Positions 1-9,257 of a stretch of DNA of 64,000 nt are shown one piece after another (position 1 is the first letter of the stretch; the number at the start of each line of letters is the position of its first letter). Under the pieces are notes generated by a model. It saw nothing but the letters and a program-made list of their open reading frames with translations, ran no database searches and was not told the origin of the DNA. The DNA lies in NCBI RefSeq assembly GCF_017876115.1, contig NZ_JAGINO010000007.1, positions 124,001 to 188,000 of the forward strand. The letters run 5' to 3'. The stretch is from Azospirillum picis. GTDB taxonomy: Bacteria > Pseudomonadota > Alphaproteobacteria > Azospirillales > Azospirillaceae. The position numbers were made by a program, and so were the translations under genes.

Positions 1-417
1 CCACTCCAGGTTCTTGATCGAGGTGGTGCGCGCCGCCGGCGCGATGGAGGTGTCGCCCTCCGTCCGCTCGAAGGCGGCCTCGATGTCGTCGGTGTTGGAC
101 GGCTTGGCCAGATAGTGGCAGGCGCCGAGCTTGATCGCCTCGACCGCGGTGGCGATGCTGGCGAAGCCGGTCAGCACGACGATGCGCATCTCGTCGTCGC
201 TGTCGTGCAACTCCTTGACGCAATCGAGCCCGCTGCCGGTTGCCAGCTTCAGGTCGACGACGGCGTAGCCGGGCTGGACCTCGTCCAGCAGGCCGCGCAT
301 CTCCTCCAGCCCGTTGCAGTTGTGGACATCGTAGCCGCGCCGTTCGAACGACCGCCGCAGCGCCCGGGCGAAGGACTCGTCGTCCTCGACGATCAGCAGC
401 GTGCGTTCAGTCTCCAT
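1..417 (-). CDS. regA: RegA/PrrA/ActR-type response regulator (partial, runs off left edge)
   Basis: DNA-binding response regulator of a redox two-component system; only about 139 N-terminal residues are in the window. They make a full receiver domain: acidic pocket EDDE at 11-14, phospho-acceptor Asp55 in AVVDLKLA, Thr83 in VVLTGF and Lys105 in YLAKPS. The wording fits the RegA/PrrA/ActR family, whose C-terminal Fis-type helix-turn-helix would lie left of base 1. The ATG at 417 overlaps the end of the sensor kinase gene by 11 bases, so the two are translated together. In photosynthetic and diazotrophic Alphaproteobacteria this regulator controls terminal oxidases, nitrogen and carbon fixation. 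Family assignment is strong; the DNA-binding half is not visible. Confidence 0.85.
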   Translation of the reverse strand, partial: METERTLLIVEDDESFARALRRSFERRGYDVHNCNGLEEMRGLLDEVQPGYAVVDLKLATGSGLDCVKELHDSDDEMRIVVLTGFASIATAVEAIKLGACHYLAKPSNTDDIEAAFERTEGDTSIAPAARTTSIKNLEW

Positions 418-1681
418 CGGACTCTCCCGGCGACAGGGCGGCGAGCGGCAGGGTCAGGGTGACGGTGGCGCCGCCGGCCGCGCGGTTGCGGGCCGAGACG
501 GTGCCGCCCAGCTTGCGCAGGACATTGACCACCAGGAACAGGCCGAGGCCGCTGCCCGGCCGGTTCTTGGTCGAACGATAGGGCTTGCCCAGCTCCGCCA
601 GGACGGACTCGTCGAAGCCGGGGCCGCTGTCGTTGACCGCCACCACCAGACTGTCGCCCTGGCGCAGCACCGCGATCCCGATCCAGGCTGGAGAGGCTTC
701 CAGCGCGTTGTCGAGAACGTTGAACAGCACCTGCTTCAGCGCGAGGTCGGACACCATCCGCACGTCCGCGTCGATGTTGTTCTGGTAGTCGAACCGCCGC
801 GGGGAGCGGCTGGACAGCCAGTCCTCCACCAGCTCGTCGAGGAAATCCTTGACGGTGGTGCGGACGGTCCCTTCGCCCCGCGCCTCTCCCGAGGACAGCA
901 GGATGCCGGACACGATCGTCTTGCAGCGGTCGATCTGGGACTGCATCTCCGCCAGCTCCTCGGACAGGTCGGGATCGTCCGCCAGCACCGGCATGCGGCG
1001 CCAGTCGTTGAGGATGACCGACAGCGTGGCGAGCGGCGTCCCCAGCTCATGCGCGGCGCCGGAGGCGAGCAGGCCCATGCGCACGATGTGCGCCTCCTCC
1101 ATCGAGCGCTGGCGCAGCTCGGCGAGATAGGCGTCACGGGCGCGCTGGTTGCGGTTGATCTGGGTGAGGAAGGGCACCAGCAGGCTGGCCGCCAGCACGA
1201 AGCAGATGAACATCCCCTGGATGTGCAGGCTGAACAGCTCGCCTTCGTGGGCATGGGGCAGGGGGAGCGGGCGGAAGGTGCCGGTCAGGCCGGTGAAGCA
1301 GGCGGTCGCCACCAGCACCAGCGCCCAGGCCGACCACGCCTCCAGCAGCACCGCCCCCAGCGCCACCTGCAGCAGGTAAAGCGAGATGAAGGGATTGGAG
1401 GCGCCGCCGCTGAGATAGAGCTGCACCGTCAGCGCCCAGACGTCGATCAGCAGTTCCAGGAAAAGCTGGGTGTTCGACACCGAGGCGTTGCGGCGGATGT
1501 GGAGCAGGCTGGCGACGTTCAGCGCCACCAGGAACAGCACCACCGCGGTCATCGGCACCAGCGGAAGCCGGATCCCCATCTGAAGATGGACGATCAGGAT
1601 GGTGACGATCTGTCCGGCGACGGCAAGCCAGCGAAGCTGGACAAGCAGGAACAGGTTCTTGCGGTCGGTGGTGTCGCGCAC
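407..1681 (-). CDS. regB: RegB/PrrB/ActS-type redox sensor histidine kinase
   Basis: Membrane sensor kinase of 424 residues that phosphorylates the adjacent RegA-type regulator. About six hydrophobic segments fill residues 10-175. The ubiquinone-loop motif GGASNPF is at 92-98, phospho-acceptor His211 lies in AAHELGTPLATLS, and Cys253 in SQIDRCKTI matches the redox-active cysteine of Rhodobacter RegB (Cys265) in spacing from the H-box. A HATPase domain with NVLDNALEAS and GSGLGLFL ends the protein. Start is GTG at 1681. Known family behaviour: autophosphorylation under reducing conditions, switched off by oxidised quinone and cysteine oxidation. Nearby cyo oxidase genes are plausible targets, but that is inference. 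Confidence 0.92.
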   Translation of the reverse strand: MRDTTDRKNLFLLVQLRWLAVAGQIVTILIVHLQMGIRLPLVPMTAVVLFLVALNVASLLHIRRNASVSNTQLFLELLIDVWALTVQLYLSGGASNPFISLYLLQVALGAVLLEAWSAWALVLVATACFTGLTGTFRPLPLPHAHEGELFSLHIQGMFICFVLAASLLVPFLTQINRNQRARDAYLAELRQRSMEEAHIVRMGLLASGAAHELGTPLATLSVILNDWRRMPVLADDPDLSEELAEMQSQIDRCKTIVSGILLSSGEARGEGTVRTTVKDFLDELVEDWLSSRSPRRFDYQNNIDADVRMVSDLALKQVLFNVLDNALEASPAWIGIAVLRQGDSLVVAVNDSGPGFDESVLAELGKPYRSTKNRPGSGLGLFLVVNVLRKLGGTVSARNRAAGGATVTLTLPLAALSPGESDGD

Positions 1682-1940
1682 GAATGACGGTCCCGTTCCT
1701 CGTCCAGCTCATCAGCCTGACGACTTATATAGGCATTCCGCCCCAGGATGGCAGCCTGTCATGGACCGAAAGTAGCAGCGTGGCACTGGGGTATCGGGGT
1801 GCGCCGGTGCCGGGCGGCCGGGCGGGTAGCTCTCTTGCGGGACCCGACCCGCTGGGCAATCATCGGCGGACCGGCCGCCGGGCGGCGTCCGGGATTTCGT
1901 GCCGCCCGGCCGGCCGGATGCCACAGAGGGAGGGTGAGCG

Positions 1941-4064
1941 GTGTTCGACCCCGACGCCTTGCGACGGTTCCGGTCATGCCTCGGGTCGGCCCTGCTGGCC
2001 CTCGCGGTTCTCGGTTGGCCGGGCGCGGCCATGGCCCAATCGCCGTCACCACCTCCGGCGGTTGCCGATCCGATGGCGGGAATGCCCACCATGGAACCGC
2101 TATCCCCCCTGGAGATGGGATTGAAGGAGTACGCGCAGCGGCTGGATGCCATCGCGGCGGTGTATCCGCGGCTGCCGGCGATCCTGGCCTACAGCGTCGT
2201 CCACCCCAACGGCGTCGAGGCGCCCATGGCGCCGTGGCGGTCGCTTGTCGGGCTGGCGGCGCTCTTCGCCGCCGGGCTGGCGATGGCCGTGAGCGCACGC
2301 AGGCTGCTCCGCCTCGGGGCGCTCCGGCTGGGAAGCGCGCCGGCCCCGCTGCTGCGGCTGAGCGCCGACCTGGCCCAGATGGCGGCCTTTGCGCTGGGCG
2401 CCTTCCTGGCCTTCGCGATCATGCGGCCTCCCCATCCGGCGGTGCCGGCGCTGCTGCTGGCGACGATGCAGGTCGTGGCGACGCTGCTGCTGACCGACCG
2501 CCTCCTCCGCCTGCTGACCGCACCGGCCGACCCGGCGCACCGGCTGCTGCCGCTCGGCGACGCCGCGGCACGGGCGCTCCAGCGCGCGGCGGTGACGGCG
2601 GTCGCCCTGGCGGTGGTGCCGCTGGGAGTCCTGGACGTGCTGCGGGCGCTGGGCATCCCCCATCAGGCCGACATCGCGCTCGGCCTGCCGATCACCGCAC
2701 TGCCCTTCCTCTACCTGCTGTGGCTGGTCTGGTCGGGGCGCAGCGCCGTTGCCCGGACCCTGGCCGAGGGGTTGCGGCTCGATTCGCGCTCGACCGCGAT
2801 CCTGTCGGCCTGGCCGGCGCTGGGGTCTCTCTATCTGCTGTGGCTGTGGACGATCGTGACCCGCGATGCCGTGCAGATGGTGCCCGGCACCGGGCTGCGC
2901 CTGCTGGGGAGCCTGCTGCTGGCGCTCGGCCTGCCGCTGGCGGCCCTGGCGCTGGCCCGGCCGCTCGCGCGGTTCTACCGGACCGACGGCCGGGACGACA
3001 GCCCGGACGACAGCCCGGACTTCATGCGGGAGGAGGGCGGGGAGGCCGAGCCGCCGGGGGCCATCGAGCCGCCGCAGGTCGTGCGCCTGACCCGGGCTAT
3101 CCTGCTGGCGCTGGTCGTGCTGGCCGTCGCAGGCACCGCGGCGATCTGGGAAATCGGCCTCGGCAGCGGGCCGGCTTCGGTGCCGGCGCGGCTGCTGCTC
3201 AACCTGTCGGTCGTCCTGCTGCTCGGCTATGTCGCGTGGTCGCTGGTGGTGCGGGGAGTCGACCGGGCGCTCGACGCGTCGCGGCGCACCGGCCCCTCGA
3301 CCAAGGCGCAGCGGATGGCGACGCTGCTGCCGCTGCTGCGCAAGGCGTTGCAGGTGACGCTGGTCGCGGTGGTGGCGATGGTCGCCCTGTCGTCGATGGG
3401 CGTCGAGATCGCGCCGCTGCTGGCCGGGGCCGGGGTGGTGGGCATCGCCGTCGGGCTGGGCGCCCAGTCCATCATCGCCGACATCTTCGCCGGGATCTTC
3501 TTCCTGCTGGAGGACGCCTTCCATGTCGGCGATTACGTGGAGATCGGGCAGTTGCGCGGAACGGTCGAGGGGATATCGCTGCGGTCGCTGAAGCTGCGGC
3601 ATCACCGCGGGGCGGTCCACACCGTGCCGTTCGGCCAGATCAAGGCGCTGACCAACCACAGCCGCGACTGGGTGCTGATGCGGCTGGAGTTCCGTGTGCC
3701 GGCCCATACCGACCTCGACCAGGTCAAGGCGCTGGTGAAGCAGGTCGGCAAGCAGCTCGCCGCCGACCCGGAGATTGGGCCGAACATCATCGAGCCGCTG
3801 AAGTCGCAGGGCGTGCGGCGGGTGGAGGACGACGCCCTGATCATCGGCGTCAAGTTCACCGCCAAGCCCAACGAGCAGTTCGTCATCCGGCGCGAGGCCT
3901 ACCAGCGGCTGATCCGTTCCTTCATCGAGAACGGCATCGCGCTGGTCGGCCGCGGGGTGGTGGTGCGGGTGGAGGATCCGCGGGCCGGCGGGACCCAGGC
4001 CATCGGGCTCGCCGCGGCGCAGGCGCTCCATCACGCCATCGATACGCCTGCGAACAGCGAATGA
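1941..4064 (+). CDS. Large MscS-family mechanosensitive channel
   Basis: Inner-membrane channel of 707 residues, much longer than E. coli MscS (286). A signal-like N-terminus (residues 1-31, ending AMAQS) is followed by about ten hydrophobic segments. The pore-lining TM3 and beta domain begin near residue 487 (AGAGVVGIAVGLGAQS, then FHVGDYVEIG and GTVEGISLRSLKLR), and a C-terminal alpha/beta domain follows to about 690. The GTG at 1941 was chosen because it follows a purine-rich AGGGTGAG ribosome site; no other good start lies before the signal segment. It stands alone, diverging from regB and converging on the SURF1 gene. Osmotic tension release is the family role; the gating signal of these long forms is unknown. 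Confidence 0.88.
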   Translation: MFDPDALRRFRSCLGSALLALAVLGWPGAAMAQSPSPPPAVADPMAGMPTMEPLSPLEMGLKEYAQRLDAIAAVYPRLPAILAYSVVHPNGVEAPMAPWRSLVGLAALFAAGLAMAVSARRLLRLGALRLGSAPAPLLRLSADLAQMAAFALGAFLAFAIMRPPHPAVPALLLATMQVVATLLLTDRLLRLLTAPADPAHRLLPLGDAAARALQRAAVTAVALAVVPLGVLDVLRALGIPHQADIALGLPITALPFLYLLWLVWSGRSAVARTLAEGLRLDSRSTAILSAWPALGSLYLLWLWTIVTRDAVQMVPGTGLRLLGSLLLALGLPLAALALARPLARFYRTDGRDDSPDDSPDFMREEGGEAEPPGAIEPPQVVRLTRAILLALVVLAVAGTAAIWEIGLGSGPASVPARLLLNLSVVLLLGYVAWSLVVRGVDRALDASRRTGPSTKAQRMATLLPLLRKALQVTLVAVVAMVALSSMGVEIAPLLAGAGVVGIAVGLGAQSIIADIFAGIFFLLEDAFHVGDYVEIGQLRGTVEGISLRSLKLRHHRGAVHTVPFGQIKALTNHSRDWVLMRLEFRVPAHTDLDQVKALVKQVGKQLAADPEIGPNIIEPLKSQGVRRVEDDALIIGVKFTAKPNEQFVIRREAYQRLIRSFIENGIALVGRGVVVRVEDPRAGGTQAIGLAAAQALHHAIDTPANSE

Positions 4065-4077
4065 GGGACGGCGGCCG

Positions 4078-4857
4078 TCAGCGGCGGCGGCGCCATTCGG
4101 TGCGGACGACGTAGACGATCCAGCCGATCAGCATCAGGTCCAGCGCGAACCAGGTCAGCGCGTAGCTGAGATGGCTGTTGGGGAAGGAGACGACCGTCAG
4201 CCCGCCGGCCGGCCAGCCGCCGGGATTGGGCGTCCGGTCGGCGTCGATGAAGTAGGGGGCGGGGCGGTCCAGGCCGCGCGCCGCGGCGATGGCGGCGACG
4301 TCGCGGGAATACCAGCGGTCGGCCGCCGGATCGTTGCTGCGCAGGAAGCCGCCCCTGGGCTCGGTCATGCGGAGGAGCCCGGTGACGGTGACCTCGCCCG
4401 CCGGCAGGCCGCCGGCCCGGCTGGCGGGATCGCGCCGATCCGGCGGGACGAAACCGCGGTTGACCAGCACGGTGAAACCGCGGTCGGTGACCAGCGGGGT
4501 CAGCACCCAGAAGCCGCCGCCGAGGTCGCTGACCGCCTGGACCAGGGTCTCGCGGTCGTTGAGGAAGCGGCCGCTGGCGGTCACCCGCCGGTACTCTTCC
4601 CCGGCGGCCGAGATGCCTGGCCAGCCGTCCGGTCCCGGCGCCGGAACCGGGGCGGCGTGGATGCGGGCGTCCACCCGGTCGATCAGGTCGAGCTTCCAGA
4701 CCCGCCGTTCGAGCTGCCAGACGCCGAGCGTCGTCAGGCCGGCGACGCCGGCCAGCGCCAGAATGGCGAAGAGGGCCAGCGCCCAGGCCGGGCGGGCCCC
4801 CTTCGCCCTGCCGCCCGCAGGGATGTCCGCGGGCGGTGTTTCGCGTTGCTGGCTCAT
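4078..4857 (-). CDS. SURF1-family oxidase assembly factor
   Basis: Inner-membrane assembly protein of 259 residues with the SURF1 plan: one TM near residues 28-48 (LFAILALAGVAGLTTLGVWQ), a periplasmic domain, and a C-terminal TM near 230-250 preceded by the family motif SHLSYALTWFALD. SURF1 proteins bind heme A and help insert it into heme-copper oxidases. The gene is the last of the oxidase operon, 13 bases after cyoD. In Paracoccus a dedicated SURF1 (Surf1q) sits in the quinol oxidase operon and serves a ba3 enzyme, so this placement hints that the neighbouring oxidase may carry heme A. That last point is inference. Confidence 0.92.
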   Translation of the reverse strand: MSQQRETPPADIPAGGRAKGARPAWALALFAILALAGVAGLTTLGVWQLERRVWKLDLIDRVDARIHAAPVPAPGPDGWPGISAAGEEYRRVTASGRFLNDRETLVQAVSDLGGGFWVLTPLVTDRGFTVLVNRGFVPPDRRDPASRAGGLPAGEVTVTGLLRMTEPRGGFLRSNDPAADRWYSRDVAAIAAARGLDRPAPYFIDADRTPNPGGWPAGGLTVVSFPNSHLSYALTWFALDLMLIGWIVYVVRTEWRRRR

Positions 4858-4870
4858 CCGCCGGCCGGCC

Positions 4871-5311
4871 TCACGGCATCTTGCTCATGTCGTGGGTCAT
4901 GCCCGGCATCATGTTGTAGTTGAGGTGGTACATCACCCACAACGAGCCGGACAGCATGATGAACAGCACGATCACCGTGAAGATCAGCGCCAGCATCGAC
5001 CAGCCGCCTTCGGTGCGGCCGTTCATGTGCAGGAAGTAGACCATGTGGACGATGATCTGCACCGCGGCGAGGACCAGGATGACGGCCGTGGTGGTCGTGT
5101 TGTCGAACTTGCCGGTCATCACCAGCCAGAACGGGATCGCCGTCAGGATCACCGACAGGACGAAGCCGATCATGTAGCTGCCGAAGGTGCCGTGGCCGCC
5201 CTCGTGATGGTGGTCGTCGTGCCCGTGGCCATGGCCGTGCCCGTGGGCGTGGCCAGGGGCGTGATGGCCGCCGTGGTGCGCGTGATGATCGCCGTGCGCG
5301 TGGGTGCTCAT
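4871..5311 (-). CDS. cyoD: Quinol oxidase subunit IV, with His-rich N-terminus
   Basis: Small membrane subunit (146 residues) of the heme-copper quinol oxidase, thought to aid CuB binding and assembly of subunit I. Three hydrophobic segments (about 45-66, 72-94 and 104-127) match CyoD, including the VHMVYFLHM segment. The ATG at 5311 overlaps the cyoC stop by 4 bases, fixing the start. The odd part is the first 41 residues, which contain 18 histidines in HGH repeats; the E. coli protein lacks this. It could bind Cu or Zn. The function of the tail is unknown. Confidence 0.92.
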   Translation of the reverse strand: MSTHAHGDHHAHHGGHHAPGHAHGHGHGHGHDDHHHEGGHGTFGSYMIGFVLSVILTAIPFWLVMTGKFDNTTTTAVILVLAAVQIIVHMVYFLHMNGRTEGGWSMLALIFTVIVLFIMLSGSLWVMYHLNYNMMPGMTHDMSKMP

Positions 5312-5952
5312 CGCAGCACTCCCATCAGATAGACGTAGGTGAAGACACCGATCCAGATGACGTCCAGGAAGTGCCAGAACATGCTGAGGCACATCAGGCG
5401 CCGGCGGTTGGCCGGGATCAGGCCGCGGCGGGCGACCTGGACCATCAGCGTCACCAGCCACACGCTGCCGAAGGTGACGTGCAGGCCGTGGGTGCCGACC
5501 AGGGTGAAGAAGGACGACAGGAAGGCGCTGCGCCACGGGCCGGCGCCTTCATGGATCATGTGGGCGAACTCGTACAGCTCGATGCCGAGGAAGCAGAGGC
5601 CGAACACCAGGGTGATGGCGAGCCATCCCTGGGTCTGGGCCGTGCGTCCCTTCTCCATCGCCAGCATGGCGAAGCCATAGGTGATGGAGGAGAGCAGCAG
5701 CATCGTGGTGTTCAACGCCACCAGCGGCAGGTCGAACAGCTCCTTGGGCGTCGGGCCGGCGGCGTAGCCGGTGCTCAGCACGCCGTAGGTCGCGAACAGG
5801 ACCGCGAAGATGAGGCAGTCGCTCATCAGGTAGATCCAGAACCCCAGCGCGGTGCTGCCGCCTTCGTGGGCGACCTCGTCCCGCACGTAGAACTCCGGGG
5901 TTTCCACAACCGGGTGTTCCCGGTCGTGGATGGTCTCGAACGTCGTCGTCAT
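5308..5952 (-). CDS. cyoC: Quinol oxidase subunit III
   Basis: Subunit III of the cytochrome o-type ubiquinol oxidase, 214 residues with five predicted TM helices, the usual CyoC length. Family landmarks are [17 protein letters not shown] near residues 37-53, [25 protein letters not shown] near the middle, and [17 protein letters not shown] near the C-terminus. It overlaps cyoB and cyoD by 4 bases each, so the subunits are translationally coupled. It has no redox centre; in the family it stabilises subunit I. Confidence 0.95.
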   Translation of the reverse strand: MTTTFETIHDREHPVVETPEFYVRDEVAHEGGSTALGFWIYLMSDCLIFAVLFATYGVLSTGYAAGPTPKELFDLPLVALNTTMLLLSSITYGFAMLAMEKGRTAQTQGWLAITLVFGLCFLGIELYEFAHMIHEGAGPWRSAFLSSFFTLVGTHGLHVTFGSVWLVTLMVQVARRGLIPANRRRLMCLSMFWHFLDVIWIGVFTYVYLMGVLR

Positions 5953-7952
5953 GCTTGCACCTGCCCGGAGAGCAGCCGGGTCCGCTCAGCCTCGGTCGCG
6001 ATCACGTCCTCGACCGGGATGTGGAAGTCGCGGTTGTAGTTGAAGGTGTGGCCGATGGCGACCGCCAGCAGGCCGATGAAGCTCAGCGCCGCCAGCCACC
6101 AGATGTGCCAGATCATGCCGAAGCCGAGGACGGTGCTGATGCCGGCCAGGATGATGCCGCTGCCGGTGTTGCTCGGCATGTGGATCGGGCGGAAGCCCTC
6201 CAGCGGACGCTTGTAGCCGCGCTTCTTCATATCCCACCACGCGTCATTGTAATGGATGACGGGGGTGAAGGCGAAGTTGTAGCCCGGCGGCGGCGAGGAG
6301 GTCGCCCATTCCAGCGTGCGGCCGTCCCAGGGGTCGCCGTCGACGTCGACGAGCTGGTTGCGCTTCAGGACGCTGACGGCGATCTGGATCAGGAAGGAAC
6401 CGATGCCGAGCGCGATCAGGAAGGCGCCGAAGGCGGCGATCAGGAACCAGATCTGCAGCGACGGATCCTCGAACACGCGCAGGCGGCGGGTGACGCCCAT
6501 CAGGCCCAGCACGTAGAGCGGCATGAAGGCGAAGTAGAAGCCGATCACCCAGAACCAGAACGACATCTTGCCCCAGAACGGGTCCAGGCGGAAGCCGAAG
6601 GCCTTGGGCCACCAGTAGTAGATGCCGGCGAACAGGCCGAACAGCACGCCGCCGATGATGACGTTGTGGAAGTGGGCGATCAGGAACAGGCTGTTGTGCA
6701 GGACGAAGTCGGCCGGCGGGACCGCCAGCAGCACGCCGGTCATGCCGCCGATCACGAAGGTCAGCATGAAGGCGATCGTCCACATCATCGGCAGTTCGAA
6801 CCGGATGCGGCCGCGGTACATGGTGAACAGCCAGTTGAAGATCTTCGCACCCGTCGGGATCGAGATGATCATCGTCGTGATGCCGAAGAACGAGTTCACG
6901 CTGGCGCCCGAACCCATGGTGAAGAAGTGGTGCAGCCACACCAGGTAGGACAGGATGGTGATGACGACGGTCGCGTAGACCATCGAGGTGTAGCCGAACA
7001 GCTTCTTGCCGGTGAAGGTGGAAGTCACCTCCGAGAAGATGCCGAAGCACGGCAGGATCAGGATGTAGACTTCCGGGTGGCCCCAGATCCAGATCAGGTT
7101 CACGTACATCATGGGGTTGCCGCCCATGTCGTTCGTGAAGAAGTGCGTGCCGACGTAGCGGTCGAGCGACAGCAGGACCAGCACGGCGGTCAGGATCGGG
7201 AAGGAGGCGACGATCAGCACGTTGGTGCAGAGCGAGGTCCAGGTGAAGACCGGCAGCTTCATCATGGTCATGCCGGGGGCGCGCATCTTGATGATCGTGC
7301 AGATCAGGTTGATGCCCGACAGCGTCGTTCCGACGCCCGCCACCTGCAGGGCCCAGATGTAGTAGTCGACGCCGACGTCTGGGCTCGCCTCCAGGCCGGA
7401 CAGCGGCGGGTAGGCCAGCCAGCCGGTGCGGGCGAACTCGCCGAGGAACAGCGAGGCCATGATCAGGACGGCGCCGCCGACGGTCATCCAGAAGCTGAAG
7501 TTGTTCAGGAACGGGAAGGACACGTCGCGGGCGCCGATCTGCAGCGGCACGACATAGTTCATCAGCCCCGTCACCAGCGGCATCGCGACGAAGAAGATCA
7601 TGATCACACCGTGGGCGGTGAAGACCTGATCGAAGTGGTGCGAGTTGAGGTAGCCCTCGCTGCCGTTGAAGGCGATGGCCTGCTGGGCGCGCATCATGAT
7701 GGCGTCGGCGAAGCCGCGCAGCAGCATGATCAGCCCCAGCACCATGTACATGATGCCGATGCGCTTATGGTCCACGCTGGTGAACCACTCGCGCCACAGG
7801 TAGCCCCACAGCTTGAAGTAGGAGAGCGCAGCCACCAGCGCCACGCCGCCGAGCACGACCGCGAAGAAGGTCGCGACGACGATGGGCTCGTGGTAGGGGA
7901 AGGACTCCAGGCTGAGGCGCCCGAAGAGGAAGGTCGTCAAGGTCTCTAGCAT
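5949..7952 (-). CDS. cyoB: Quinol oxidase subunit I (catalytic)
   Basis: Catalytic subunit of the proton-pumping ubiquinol oxidase, 667 residues (E. coli CyoB has 663). It oxidises ubiquinol and reduces O2 to water. All metal ligands are visible: the low-spin heme His in [11 protein letters not shown], the CuB His and cross-linked Tyr in [12 protein letters not shown], the His pair in WLHHFFTMG, and the high-spin and low-spin heme His residues in LIAHFHNVI. The ATG at 7952 is chosen because it gives the CyoB N-terminus [21 protein letters not shown] and lies 14 bases after the cyoA stop. A longer frame extends further left of this start but only as overlap with cyoA. Confidence 0.97.
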   Translation of the reverse strand: MLETLTTFLFGRLSLESFPYHEPIVVATFFAVVLGGVALVAALSYFKLWGYLWREWFTSVDHKRIGIMYMVLGLIMLLRGFADAIMMRAQQAIAFNGSEGYLNSHHFDQVFTAHGVIMIFFVAMPLVTGLMNYVVPLQIGARDVSFPFLNNFSFWMTVGGAVLIMASLFLGEFARTGWLAYPPLSGLEASPDVGVDYYIWALQVAGVGTTLSGINLICTIIKMRAPGMTMMKLPVFTWTSLCTNVLIVASFPILTAVLVLLSLDRYVGTHFFTNDMGGNPMMYVNLIWIWGHPEVYILILPCFGIFSEVTSTFTGKKLFGYTSMVYATVVITILSYLVWLHHFFTMGSGASVNSFFGITTMIISIPTGAKIFNWLFTMYRGRIRFELPMMWTIAFMLTFVIGGMTGVLLAVPPADFVLHNSLFLIAHFHNVIIGGVLFGLFAGIYYWWPKAFGFRLDPFWGKMSFWFWVIGFYFAFMPLYVLGLMGVTRRLRVFEDPSLQIWFLIAAFGAFLIALGIGSFLIQIAVSVLKRNQLVDVDGDPWDGRTLEWATSSPPPGYNFAFTPVIHYNDAWWDMKKRGYKRPLEGFRPIHMPSNTGSGIILAGISTVLGFGMIWHIWWLAALSFIGLLAVAIGHTFNYNRDFHIPVEDVIATEAERTRLLSGQVQA

Positions 7953-7966
7953 GCCGGTGTGCCCAA

Positions 7967-9076
7967 TCAGAGATCGGCAGGCCGCAGCGCGCCGGCCGGG
8001 GTTCCGGCCTTGCGCACGCTGATCGGCGCGAGGGTGGTGGCGGCGAGCGGGGCCGCGGCGTCGACCGCTTCGGCGACGGTGCACAGGCCGGTGGCGTCGG
8101 AGCCGGCCGGACGGTCGGTCAGGGCGCTGGCCCGCAGCAGGGCTTCCGCGGCGGCGAGACCGCCGGCGTTCAGGCCGCCCGCGCGGTCGATGGCGTGCAT
8201 GTCGCCCATGCACATGCTGCCGGGGGCCACGCAGCGCTCGACAGCCGCCTTGAACAGCTTCGGATCGGTGCTGCCGAAATACTGCACCGGAACGGCCTCG
8301 CTGGGCTTCTCCAGCGCCAGGTAGCGGCTGCGGTCCATGGTGTCGGACGCGGCCTTCACCTTGTTGACCCAGGCGCCGAAATCGCCGTCCGACAGGCCGA
8401 GGAAGGTGAAGCGCATGTGGGAGAAGCCGGCGCCGCTGTAATTGGCCGAGAAGCCCTTGAAGGAGCCCGGCTCGTTGATGACGGCGTGGAGCTTCGTCTC
8501 CATGCCCGGCATGGCGTAGATCTGGCCAGCCAGCGCCGGGACGTAGAAGGAGTTCATCACCGAGGAGGCGGTGATGCTGAAGCGGATCGGCCGGTCCACC
8601 GGGGCCGCCATCTCGTTCACGCTGGCGATGCCGTATTCCGGGTAGAGGAACAGCCACTTCCAGTCGAGCGCCACCACCTGCACGTCCAACGGCGCGGCGC
8701 CGGCCGGCATCGGCTTGTCGGCGGCGATGCGGTCGAGCGGACGGTAGGGATCGAGCTTGTGGGTGGTCACCCAGGTGATGGCACCGAGGCAGATGATGAT
8801 GAGCAGCGGGGCTGCCCAGATGACGAGTTCAAGCTGCGTCGAATGGTCCCAGTCCGGCTCGTAACGCGCCGTGTTATTGGACTGGCGATAGCGCCAGGCG
8901 AACAGCACGGTAAGCGCCATGACCGGAACGATGATCAGCAGCATCAGCAGGGTGGAGATGACCACGAGGTCTCCCTGCTGGCTCGCCACATCGCCGGACG
9001 GGTTCAGCACGACCAGGTTGCAGCCACTCAGCGCCGCCATCACTGGCAGCAGGGCGATTGCGCGATAACGGCTCAA
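7967..9076 (-). CDS. cyoA: Quinol oxidase subunit II (lipoprotein)
   Basis: Subunit II of the quinol oxidase. A lipoprotein signal ends at the lipobox LSGC, followed by two TM helices, a cupredoxin-like domain ([19 protein letters not shown], then [21 protein letters not shown]) and a C-terminal COX-aromatic-rich region ([17 protein letters not shown]). The CuA ligands of cytochrome c oxidases are absent, as expected for a quinol oxidase. A TTG at 9076, preceded by AGGT, gives a 19-residue signal of normal shape. The frame stays open to a GTG at 9127, which would give a 35-residue leader. The start is therefore uncertain. First gene of the operon cyoABCD-surf1; heme synthase cyoE is not in the window. 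Confidence 0.92.
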   Translation of the reverse strand: MSRYRAIALLPVMAALSGCNLVVLNPSGDVASQQGDLVVISTLLMLLIIVPVMALTVLFAWRYRQSNNTARYEPDWDHSTQLELVIWAAPLLIIICLGAITWVTTHKLDPYRPLDRIAADKPMPAGAAPLDVQVVALDWKWLFLYPEYGIASVNEMAAPVDRPIRFSITASSVMNSFYVPALAGQIYAMPGMETKLHAVINEPGSFKGFSANYSGAGFSHMRFTFLGLSDGDFGAWVNKVKAASDTMDRSRYLALEKPSEAVPVQYFGSTDPKLFKAAVERCVAPGSMCMGDMHAIDRAGGLNAGGLAAAEALLRASALTDRPAGSDATGLCTVAEAVDAAAPLAATTLAPISVRKAGTPAGALRPADL

Positions 9077-9140
9077 GGCAGGACCTGTATACGTAAGGTT
9101 TGCTTTGGGGAGACAGCTAGCGTTCACGCCCCCTCGGCGA

Positions 9141-9161
9141 CATTGGACAATTTGTCCAATG
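9141..9161. promoter_or_regulatory. 21-bp perfect palindrome between cyoA and MFS gene
   Basis: Perfect inverted repeat with 10-bp arms CATTGGACAA and TTGTCCAATG around a single T, in the gap between the divergent cyoA and MFS genes. The low-GC arms in a GC-rich genome and the position in a divergent promoter region make it a good operator candidate. A TTGACA hexamer at 9178-9183 could be a -35 for the rightward MFS gene, but no good -10 is seen at normal spacing. The binding protein is not known to me. Confidence 0.55.
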
Positions 9162-9257
9162 CCTCGCTCCTGCGCGCTTGACAGATCCCTGATTGGTACG
9201 ATGTCATATTGTATGGTCTACGGATCATGGCAAGTGAAATAACGTATCGGAGCCGAC

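Noticed and set aside
1748-4114. Second long plus-strand frame over the MscS gene
   Set aside because: Arg/Gly/Ala-rich translation without motifs, overlapping the clear channel gene in a shifted frame.
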